Assembly: GCA_026419785.1 (NCBI GenBank)
Contig: JAODTK010005761.1
Coordinates: 124,001-188,000, forward strand
DNA: 64,000 bases
Source: Sclerodactyla briareus
Lineage: Eukaryota > Echinodermata > Holothuroidea > Dendrochirotida > Sclerodactylidae
Direction of reading: 5' to 3'
The number at the start of each line of letters is the position of its first letter. Position 1 is the stretch's first letter. Below the pieces are notes generated by a model. That model was not told where the DNA came from, did no database searches, and saw only the letters and a list, made by a program, of their open reading frames with translations. Of this stretch, positions 39,101 through 51,100 are shown in pieces. The position numbers and the translations under genes are program-made.

Positions 39101-42100
39101 TATGGTCAGCATTCCAGGATGTATATTAGCATTTCATTCTGGCAACTTTCACTCTTCACTATCATAATAGAGCAATCATTTTGGGACCAACTTTCGTTTC
39201 AGCCTCATCGGACCCCACCCATCATGATCTTGGGCGTTATCAAATGAGATCGACATTGTCTCTCTCACTGATTGCTCAAATGTGGGGAAATACACGTTGG
39301 CGGTTTACAGCCAGGCGAATGTCTAGTTTTATGCATGTTTCTGTTTCGCAAATGTTCTTATGAGTGCGCGTCAGTGTTACTTACACTTTTGAGAGGGTGG
39401 TAATGCTCACGTTGGAAGATATTGTATCTTTCTCTGTGTATATTGCATGAAGGTGGGATAAACACAACTTGCCAATTTCAAATGCAACCTCATCTAAGTT
39501 TGCCTTGATTTCAGTTTCAATGGCAGCACACGTATCAAAGTCCACCCAGAGAAATGCTGAATCATGGTTCCTCCTACAAATTTGATCCACAATCATTATA
39601 TCTCTGCAACCCTGTAAGTGTTCGAGGACATATAGTTTTGGTGCTGTGTTCGCCGCCGTCGTCTCCACTGCTGCCAGAAACTTCTCTCTTGAATGTTTCA
39701 TTTGATTCTGGTCCAAATGCCTAGCACATGGATTTTTCATGGCAAAATGTTAGTATTATTTTGACCATGAGAGCAAATGGAATGGTAAAGAATGTTGAAG
39801 GTCATGTCTTGACCAATTTCTGCCGTTTTGTTAAGAATTGCCAAATTATTCGCTGGTTGACTCATTCTAATTTGACTAAGTACTTTTTCCTTCGAACCAA
39901 TTCCCCTGTTGAAACGAGGCACCCCTACACAATATTTGTTATACAATATACGAATCCCAAGAACGAAGTTTCCTTTCCCCCTCCCCCACTAGGGCCCCCC
40001 AATTGGGAAGTGGGATTTAAATGAATGTGTGTTCCTGCCATTAATTTGTAGCAAATGTAGCACCAGATTGCATATCTTACTTCAGTTGTTATTTCTTAAA
40101 ATTTTCAGAGGGCCAGGAGCACACCCCACTTCCCTCAGACCCCTCCCTCAGATTGGTGATCACTGAGGTAACCACCTGTGAACTCACCGAGTTCCTTCCC
40201 CCTCCCCTCCCCCTCCCCACCCACTGAAAATAAAAGAAATTTGGCAATGCCAGGGGTCTGAATTAGGGTTCGCTTGGTCATATCCAGATTGATACAATAC
40301 ACTTCCCTCTTGATCAATAAACATTAAAAAGCTCTTCCATGCGTATACTCGTTTGAAAAGTGGCAGTTTGATACCCCACTCATCCATGTATAATTCCTAA
40401 CATTATTCTGAAAATTCAATATGCAACTTTGTTTCACATAAAAAATTTACACTGGCCATTATTCTGTTTAAACTGGTTTATACTTAGTGGTCTTTCCCCT
40501 CCTGAGCCTGTTTACTTGGTCATATCCAGATAGATAGGATACACTTCCCTCTTGATCAATGAACATAAAGCCCTTCCATATAGACCTTATCTTTGTGTAT
40601 AATCATTTAGAAAGGGGCAAATGGGCACTCCACTCTTTCAACACTGCTGTAGTATATCAGTAACAGTATTTTGAAAACTCAATATGCAATTTCATTTGAC
40701 ATAATAAACTTTACCCTGGCCATTATCTCTGTTTGGTATACTCTGTTTGGAGTGGTCTTCCCCTCCTTAGCCTATTTACCACAATATTTCCAGTCTCTTG
40801 GTCCCAATGAATACAGGAATCTTCGGCGCATGTTGATTTGGTGGTTGCCACACTTGGTGGTTTAACACTAGTGGCAGTGACTGTCTGACGATCGAAAATG
40901 CTTTCTTTGATCTCAAATTTGGAGTAGTAATTTAACTGACGGCCTCCTGTTCATAATTGGATTTTGAGAGATAATGGACTGAGTCTAACCTGTGAGTGCA
41001 GGAGTAAATATTTCAGGCCGCGATGGCCAATCAGTTCTCAAGATTGTTGTCCCCTGAGAAGCGACGGAATCAGGCCAATTAGAGGCGCTTTCACACCGAT
41101 CGCGACGCGATGGCGACGCGACGCGATGAAAAGGTGGCAGGCCCTTTCACACCACCGGGCGATGTTTTTTATCGCTCAGCGATAATGGACATTTACCTAA
41201 CCGATCATGTGATATTACAGAGCGCGATGATGGTCACCGAAAATATCGCTCGCGACACTCGGCAACAAGCAACAAAAAGTTTAAATTATTTCAACTCGAA
41301 AAATCGCGTCGTGTCGCGTCGCATCGCGCCGCGTCGCGCGCTGGTGTGAAAGGACCTAACTAATATTATTGTTTTCAACTTTTTTATCGCGTCGTGTCGC
41401 GTCGCGCGCCGGTGTGAAAGGGCCGTGAATAAATGCAGAAATCTATCTCTCATACTAGACAACAATGATGCAGCAACATGCATCTCTCATAGTCATCTAT
41501 ATTGGCAAACTTGGGCAGGGGTGACTGATTATGATGTAACCTTCTGAGGGTACTAAGTGGAGACCACAATCAGCTGGTGTGTGATGTGCGCAAAAAAAAA
41601 ATTGCTGAAAACGGAGGCACTCAGATCACTGAAAATTATTTCTCCTAGCTGCAAACTGGTAATGCAATTGCGTGTTAAAAAAAAGAAGACAATTATTACT
41701 CCTGAGAGGGCAAAGTTAAGGAACAATTAATGGTGAAAGAAATGACATTTTAAGTTTTTCTTAACAATAGTAACCGTACACCAATGGTATTCCTTCTGAT
41801 TTGTTAATTCTCCTCTCCTTCTGTCACTAAAGGCATAAATGGGAGAAGTATTGTGTCTGCCCCTCAGTGTATGGTTCATAAATCGTTCATCCATTCATGA
41901 ATCCGTCCCACCAAACCGGTAAGTTTTGGGTCGAGCCCTGAATGGGACTCCGCTAACCATAATTCTGGTTTATCCTCTAATAGATTTGTTGACGAGTCTG
42001 CACGGTGGCTCATCACGAAGGGGAGATACGACAGGGCCGAGCCCCTCATCAGGAAGGCAGCCCGGATTAACGGTACCACCGAACGGCTGCCACCAAATTT

Positions 42101-45100
42101 TATGGATCGGCTAGAAAAAACTGCGGTGGTATGTCGGTATTACTGGACGTCAGTCTGTGGTGTTTGCAAAACCACTGGTGATGGAGAATGTGGTCAAAGG
42201 TCACACAGTTGTCAATCAATGTCTTGCACGCTTCATTGACTGGGGTTTAGTTTATTGGCTTCCCGTCTGTCTGCCCGCCTCACATCACGCCCCCAATTGT
42301 TACCTTAGGGTGCATACTTCTTATCGTAGCTGTATATTGCTGCTCACTCACGATGATAGACTCTTTAGTCAATGATTAACCCATTTATCTCAATTTACAT
42401 GGCTTATCTTATTGACTTATCGACTGTGTGCAAACCTATTCTATTTTGGCCTACTGGCTCAGAAAATAAGCACTTTTTTATGGCTCAGATAGTGTGTTTG
42501 TCAATAAATTTATCCTACTGACATTACCTTTGTGGTTAGACAAGACAAGCTAGGCCCTAAACTCTGGTTTTGTGAGCAAGTGATTCGTGACCCCAGTCAA
42601 TAACTAGGTAGGCTGGGGATAATCAGGGGTCAAGTACTCTAGTCATGACTATTCATGAGTGCTACTTGGTTGAAGTAATACAACGGAACTGAATTTTTGG
42701 AAGATAGTTGTTTGTTCAATACTAAATATGGCCCATTGTCCATCGTGAGAAACAAGTTCACTTCTTTGTAAAGCATTCATTGATCGACAATGGCAGAAGG
42801 TGCTGACCTTTGACCTCATGTAGGTGGGGTTCATTCAGTAACAAGGGCTCTCTAGAGGAGATTGCCAAGAGTATTCGGGAGGTGACTGAATTTAATAACA
42901 CTAATTGGTAGAGGTAATTGATGACCATTCAGTTTGGACCAGCACAGTTCTTTGCAAGGGAGACAGCTCCTATCTCGCTAGATCATTGACTAATCGGTTC
43001 CATCTTTGCCTCTTCTATCATCTCTGATATCCATTCTGAGGAGATTTTCACACTTTGGTTCTGATGGGAGTCCATAAGGTTGTCAGTAGGCTAATTTGTT
43101 CCTGTTGGATGTTGTTTTCTTATCAGTCATGGATCAGTCTTCAACAGTTCAGAGTGTTTGGAACCCATCCTGAGGAGATTTCCTGAGGAGATTTCCACAC
43201 TTTGGTTTTGATGTGAGTCTATAACTTGTCATTAGAATAATTCGTTCTGTTGGGTGTTGTTTTCGAATCAGGCTTCTTGAACAGTATCAAGTATCAACAA
43301 CCAAAACCACCAAGAAATGATATTTTCTCTTCATAACCTTACGGGTTACTAACTTCTCCAGGATGGAGAATCCCTTTCTGACACCATCCTGGAAACTGCC
43401 AGACATCATTCTGGCACATCACCTCGAGGGTGCGATCCTTTGAGTTGAGAAAACCCGCATCTGGCAACTCTAAGTGGTTGGTCATCTGACTCCCTCTCTG
43501 TCATCAAGAACGTTTTTTGTTCAGATAATCCAGAACATGTAATGTATCACTGAACTCACTGTTTCCTAGGAAAGCTGTTTGCTACTTCTCCTCGTCTCAT
43601 TTTGGGGATTCCCTTCATTGTCCACTTGACGACTTCCCAGGCCTTCTGCTCCTTGAAGGAGATTATTTGTTGAAGGATTTGGAGAGGGATCGCTGCAAGC
43701 TCTGTCAAGATATTTATGCAACGAGGGGTCGACGATGACAACTGGAACTTTGAAGTTCATGTGTCGCCAACATCTGCTGCAGCTATTCTCCGGAATGTAA
43801 TTCATCCCAATTTTAATGATATTTCTTAATATTGGCTCTTCTGCTCCTTAGACCAAGAACGCAGCATTGGAAGATCAGCTCATCAGATCAGCTAGGACTA
43901 ATCATGAGATGTGTTTATTTAGATGGCTGAAGGCAATCCTTGGAGAGATGGGTACGTCATCAATATTTTCCTCGATTCACCAATTTTGTTGATAACCCTC
44001 TCCCTGCGGACTTTCCGGCGATCATTATGTTTCCCAGCAGTTTGCACTAAAGTAAGAACCAGCCGAAACAGTGGAGGGCTAATCAGTGGAAACCGGCATT
44101 TGCTCTCTACTCGATCACAAGTTTGCGACTTGTTCATGGAACCATCACTCAGAGGATTCTGGGATCCGGTGTCGTTTTATTTCATGGTTTGGACTTTTTC
44201 CTTTCCTCATTTTTTTTTTTCGTTTTACAATTTCTCCATGAAGATTTGGTAATTCCTCCTGCAAGAAAATCCACATCCCGGAGGTATTGATTTTCCATTC
44301 ATCGAATGCCAGTTCTGAAATTCTAGCAGATTTTGGTCGGGAGCCAAAGGGTGAGAGCAAACAGGTGTTTTGAGGACATTTTATTAGTGCAGATGAGATG
44401 TTCATTTTTGTACTAATGCCAAATATTTGTTGTTGTTATCATACTTATTTACCAAATATTACTTGTCATCAGAGCCAGAGAAATCACTATTGTAAACTTA
44501 ATTACTGTTTGTTATTTGTACTAATATCAATATTACCTTGTCATCAGTACCTGAGAAATCATTCTTGTACGAGAAATTCTTCTAAATTGGCAGCATGAGC
44601 AGGGCTTCTATCTCACGACCAAGCATGTGGAACCATGACAACCCATTCTGAGCAATTTTTCATTCCTTGATAGTCATAGAAAGGAATGGTAAGGACAATG
44701 TGTGTCTATGTGTGTGTGTGTGCATATGATGCCCAAAACTCTTCTGAGGTTACTAGAGGTAGAAATATAATTCTGTTTGACTAAGCTGAAATCTGTTATG
44801 CAGCCTACCTATGGGGTGTACAAAAACCCCTATTGTTTTTGGTGTAGAATAATGGTCTTTTCTTGTGAAAATCAGAAAATTGGAAAAAAAAAAAAAGATA
44901 TTGAATTTGATATTTGAATATTGGTCAAGCTCATACCTGTTCATCTGAGGTCAGCAGAGGTCAAAGCTGGCCTGATCAAGCTAAAATTTGATGTATAGCT
45001 TTCCTATGAGAATTAAAAAAAACCTATTGTAGTAACACTATCATCTTCTATCTTGATACTAATTCATAGATTATATGAACATTATTAGGTCAGAGTGGAA

Positions 45101-48100
45101 ATCAACTTTTGTTTAGACATGAACCAAAAATATATCTTTGCAAGGTTTATAAAATCCTAGCACAAGCTTTAAGTTGCATGGAGAGTTATTCCATTCTAGA
45201 TCGAACTGCTTGCTCTTAATTTTTGTAACTTTATGTTTTACTAATGTAAAATTACGTCCTCATACTCTTGGCTATACCTCAGGTGTCCAATGGTGCAGGC
45301 AGACGTTTTGTGGAGCTTCCACCGAAACATGCCAGTGGCTTTCTAACTTCCGATATTAAAATTTCCGACAGCAAGTTGATTTCACGAAACATTTTCGTTC
45401 AAGGGGTTAGGCTGGTGAACTAAGAGCATCTCCTCCCATCTCTGAAAATAGCTACGGTTCAGCTGGGCCCGAAACCCAGAAAGCCTCTTGCAATGACACC
45501 GTGCTGATCAGTAGCCCTCCTGGCTTTGGCAGTGGTCATTTTCTGTGGGACAAAGGTCCGCTGTTGGCGGTGTTCCACAATGGCCCCTGTGTGTTCCATG
45601 AGTACACAGTTCATCCATACAGGTAAGGGGTTTGGTTGGGGTCTCATCCAACAGTAAGGGTTGTTAAGGTGGAGATATCATCACTATTACAGATAAGGGG
45701 TTAAGGTGGGTCTATCCATACAGGTAAGGGGTTAGTTAGGTGAGGTCTTATCATTACAGGTAAGGGGTTGTTAAGGTGCGATAGATTCTCGAACAGATGA
45801 GGGTGAAGTGGGGTATTATTCTAACAGGTAAGGGGTTAGTTAAGTGAGGGTCTTATCCATACAGGTAAGCGGTTGTTAAGGGGGATATTATCATCCGTAC
45901 AGATGAGGGATTAGGTGGGGTATATCAATACAGGTAAGGGGTGTGTACAGTGGGGTAATCATTCTGTACAGGTTAAGGCTTAGTTTGTCTTCCCAGGTTA
46001 TGTTCGGACACTGGAAGAGACATTGATATGGGTAGCCTGGGTGGGAACTTCGCCGTTGTTAGAGAAAGAGAAAGTGTCCTTTAGCAGTTTGTGGTTTTAA
46101 CAAAAAGTGTTGTGCTGTTCCTAATTTTCAGTATCAAGTATGCATTGCACACATCTATATGAGGAACTGAAAAAAAAATGGGGAGAGTCCAAATTGTGAA
46201 AAAAAAAATTAGAGGAAGTATAATCTCCTGCCTTTTGATCTGTTGAATAAACTGATGAAATTGGATTTCCTAGTAATTCTTATGTATTGATTCTAAATAA
46301 TAAACCCATGCAAATTTTTGTTAACACGCAAGCAGAGAACAGAGGGCTTAAATAAAGGCTTGATTATAATTTGACACACTAATCAAAATGGGAAGGTTAT
46401 CCATTGTATGCTTAATGAATTAAAAATGAGTTTGCCAAGAGTAAATTAGTCTCATTGATACACCTTCTAAAAACTGAAAAGACTTGTACTCTGAAATGGT
46501 TCCAATTAGTAAGTAAAAGTTGGTTAGCATTCCAGTTAACGGACAGTTTTCGGTTTCATGTAGAGATAGAAAAATGCTTTCAAAAGTATTATCTACTGGG
46601 CTATGTATACATTGTCTGAATAGTCGGATGGGCCTTGTTAATGTCTGCTGTTCCTAATTCCCAATTTTCAATCAGGATCATTGTCAGAAACCATTATTGC
46701 TGTAATCAAAAACAAGTGCAAATCCCCCTACCTGGGAATTGGGAAAAGTACAAGGATTAATTCCTGCCGTCGATACGAGAAAAATACTGTTGAATTGGAT
46801 TTCTTATGGTTCCTATGTAATGTTGCTGAATAATTAAACATGGGCACATAACTGCTATCACCTTGCTTCAGGCGTGAAGGCCTGGTCATAATTCAATGGC
46901 TTTATTGAATTGAAAATGGTGATCCATTTACTTACCCTGCTGGATCAAAGCAATAAGATTTGTCACAGAGCCCATTAGTCCTCATTGACACACCCCTAAA
47001 ATGACAAATGACGTATTTTCTCTGGAATGGTTCCAATCATTAAAAGTTGGTTAGCTTTCCAGCCATTCACAGAAAGTTTGTGGTTTCTCATCTAGAGAGA
47101 AAAATATTATCGAAAGTAGGTGGGTTACGGATAGGATCATCAGTCGAATAGAGTCTCTTAGTAGTAGGATCATTGTCAGGAACCATTATTGATGTAGTCA
47201 AAACAAGTCCACATCCCCCTTACCATCCCCCGTGTTCCCCCCCCCTCCCCACAAAAAAATGGTATTCCAGTGATGGTGATGGAGTTTTCACCTTCTCAAG
47301 TTTTCTGGGATGAGGACAATAATGAGCATTGGAGATCTTCAGTGGGTAAGTATGCTTATTGTCACTACTACATGTTTGTTAAAAGCATTGACATGGGATC
47401 AGAGGTCAATTGGGGTCAGTATTTTGTAATAGGAGAATGGAAAATAATCATTTCTTGAACCCTAGAACTCCAGAAAAATCACTTGACTTTCCACTCATTA
47501 TAAAGGTTGTTTGTGTGCAAATTGAAGTCTTTTATCTGAACTCGAAAATGGTTCTTGAAAAAAAAAAACCATTTGTTCCAGTATGCACTTTCTATTAGGA
47601 ACTTTGATTTTCCCCTCAAGGCTGCAAATTTGATCTAAAAATTATTTTCCTCAACCTAAATCTGGCCAGGAAAGAAGAAGAATCTGGCAGCTTTCCACTA
47701 CAAGTTCTCCATACAAGGCAATGAGTCCATATTCATCTGAGCAGGGACTACTGAAAATTTAAAAGAGTACATGTGTTCTCTGCCCCGTGCATTGTTTCAT
47801 GCCTTCTTCGAAAACATAGCACACCTGTGCTAAGGTATCATATATATCATTCTGATCTAAAGTTTGCTACCGTTTGCAGAGGCACTGAAAAATTGTCAGA
47901 TAATGTCAAAAAGTTTCAAATAGCACTTCCAGATTTGATTTGAATTTCCAGTTTTGATATCAATGGCTACATGTAGGTGTAACTCAAAATGGTGTGGACC
48001 ACTCTCACTAAACTAAAGAAGAAAATTGATTCCTCAACAACCCTGCAGTTGCAAAAAAAAAAAGATGACTCGTTGTGCAACTTACTTCACTCATTGGGGG

Positions 48101-51100
48101 TATTGTACAAAGACTGGTCAAGAAATTCAAGTTGGTCCTTTCAATATGAGCTTCAGTGACTTTGTGACATTTTGCCATGTCTTGACATTTTGCGCTACTT
48201 CCTCATGAATATTGATATTCTGACTATTTCTGCGGTTGATCAGTTCCCGCGTTATTGAATCTATTGTTCTCCATTCCACTATCTATGTTCTCTATTTCAC
48301 AATCTATTGTTGTCCTCCACAATTAGGAGAATGGAGCAAACAAGAAGAACTAATCCATTCCTGCTATTCCTCCGGCCGAACCTCTGCGGCAACAAGGGAC
48401 TGTCAACTTGTGATGAACTGGTTAAGGAAAGGCTTTGATTTGATTTGGATTGGTTTAGGAGGCCAAGTAAGCTCATCTAGGAACCATTGCAGTATTGATC
48501 TTGGATGAGTAATGGCCATAACTTGCTTCTCTTCTTGACTAGTGCTCAGGTGATATCAGGACAGTGGGGAACCAATCCTAACTGCTCCCATCATGAATAA
48601 TTCTCTCTGAAATGGTTCCGATCAGTAGAAGTTGGTTGGTTATCTCTCGTCTCTTCCAAACAGACGATCGGTGAACTCCAGGCCCACCACTTTCTCATAA
48701 CCAGGAGAAGTGGAAGCTTCATGTCCAACAGACTGCCTTCCACTGGCCGACCGACGAGACTTATTGCAAATATCCAGTAACACACCCTAATAACCACAGT
48801 AATTCCACTGCATTACAGCGGAGTCATAGAGTGAAGGTGAGGATCAAGCCTCGCCCATCGCAACTGCCACCTAGGGAAAACGCCCAGTGACTGTTGACAC
48901 CCAGAATGTTTGCTTGCTATGCATCACTAATACCATTCTACCTCCGTAAGATAAAATGAAATTTACAAGTTTTTCAATCTATCTATCTATCACGCTCTCC
49001 TAATTTGATCCCCACCCAGGGCTGTGAACAGCATGGTATACTATGGCCTGTCCCTGACCACAGATGAACTGGGCGTCGACCGCTACAGCGCCTTCTTCTT
49101 GTGTCAGCTGCGGTCGAGTCCCCGCCTACGTGACCTGCTTCCTTGCTCTCTAATCAACCTTGCGGGTTATCCACCCGTTTTTGAGTGGTGGCGGTATCTG
49201 CTGTCTCATCACCTTGTTCCTGCGTGAGTTGATTATCAAATACAGAGCAGGCGGGTATACCGCCAATGTGAATATCTCCACCTTGTGGACTCATTTAGAG
49301 AGAGCCCATTAAATCATGTTCATTTGCCCTCGAGTAACTTCTAAATGACCTACCTGTTGTTCAGAACCAATTGTACTCCACATTCTCTGTTGTGCTTAAT
49401 AGAACAAGTTAGAAAAAATAAATATTGTGGGCAGCTTTCTTAGGGGAGTACAAGAACCCTAATTGTCTTTAGGTAGATTGGCGGTCATTTTTTGTGAAAA
49501 TATGAAATTGGGTAAATGATGTTTCGGACCAACTTTGGGTTGTGGATATGATAACTCACCCCACCTGACGGATTGAAACACATACTTGTTTGTGAGTTCC
49601 GGAATGAGTATATGATTCCTATTGTTTTAGGCTGTGAAAGGTCAGAGTCCAGCATGAACTTTGTCCGATAAAGTTAATTTAGGTATGTAGCTTCCTCATG
49701 GGGATTATATGTACCTTTCTGTTTCTGCTGTAGACCAGGGATCATTGTGGGAGTTGGAAAAAACTGATAATTTGAGTGATTCTAGCTCAGATCAGGGGTT
49801 CCCCAACCTTGTCAACTGGGGACATTTCAGTTTTTCTGGCAGTTACAAGAATCTAGAAAGAGGTGGGGGCCTGGCCTTCGGTGGTCCCAATCCTGGATGA
49901 GGGGTGTCCCTTTGAGGGGGTGTCTCCTCCACTTTGTCATTCTTCGAATAATCAAGTTACCGCACATAAAAATTGTTTGGTTAACATAATTTGGAGCCAC
50001 GGTGAACCATGCCCTGCATCCCTGTGAAGCCAGTGTAACACTGGTGGTATGCGTACCACAGGTTGCGAACCCCCGGAGTACATCAAGTCAACAGTGTTTA
50101 GCCAGTCAGAATGAGGAATAGCCAAGGGATGACCGAGCCTTTCGAGCTCTCTGGTTCCGTCACTCTCTCTGTCTTTTCGTTGCTACAGCTTGGGCGTTTT
50201 CAGGATGATCGTCGCCATGGCTGGGAAGTTTGCGATCAGTGCATCGTTTGCCCTCATCTATGTCTATGCTGCAGAGATCTTTCCGACACAGCTGAGGTAA
50301 GGAGCAGAGTATTCGCTGATTGGTTGACTATCGCTACTGTTCTGCATGCGCTAAACAGTTATGAATTGCAGTGTGAGACTGGGATTTCATTGCTGCGTAT
50401 GCATGCCCCGGATGGATGTGAAAATCACATATTTACAAAACAAATGTTTGGTCCCAGAGAGAACACAATAAGGTTAAAGCACATTAACTTGAATTTGTGA
50501 TATATTGTTTCTTTCCCATGTTCACCTAGGTAAAAAGCAATTGTCATTAAGTGCGGTTTCCATGCACGTGGGAGGGCGTTCAAAATCGTCTCACGTTCTT
50601 TTCAGTGGAGCGTTGCCATGCACGAGGGCGGGCAGTTTTCTGCGTGCCCGCGTGGTGGTATTCTGTAATAGATTTCCGGAGATTTCCCTTTGCAATCGTA
50701 CTGGATTGTAGCCCGATAGTGCAGAGTAGAGAACAAAATTATGTTCAGATCATGTTCCAAACAACACTCCTAACCGTTTCAACACTCGTAATGAGATCTT
50801 ATACAATTCTCCCTCCATTTTTAAAAAGGGGCTGGACACCTATTTGAACACCAGATAATTATTCGCATTTTTTAACACCATTGACGTGTCAAGTGTATGC
50901 TAATAAAATCTCCAAACCCTGGCAATGGTAAGTTAATTGTATTTATTAATTATTTGTATTTTAAGCCGCTTCGTTGACATTTAGAACAATGGTTCTAAGG
51001 AACTAAAACACCGGTTTTCAGGTTTAAACACTAGAAGGCCTATGACGTCAGTGTTTGATAAATCAATATAATCATTATAATAATACCATGATGACCAAAA

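Noticed and set aside
47286-47345. SLC22 exon between 42128 and 48327
   Set aside because: Splice-like borders are present, but the residues match no SLC22 segment. Exons 5 and 6 already follow one another in family order.
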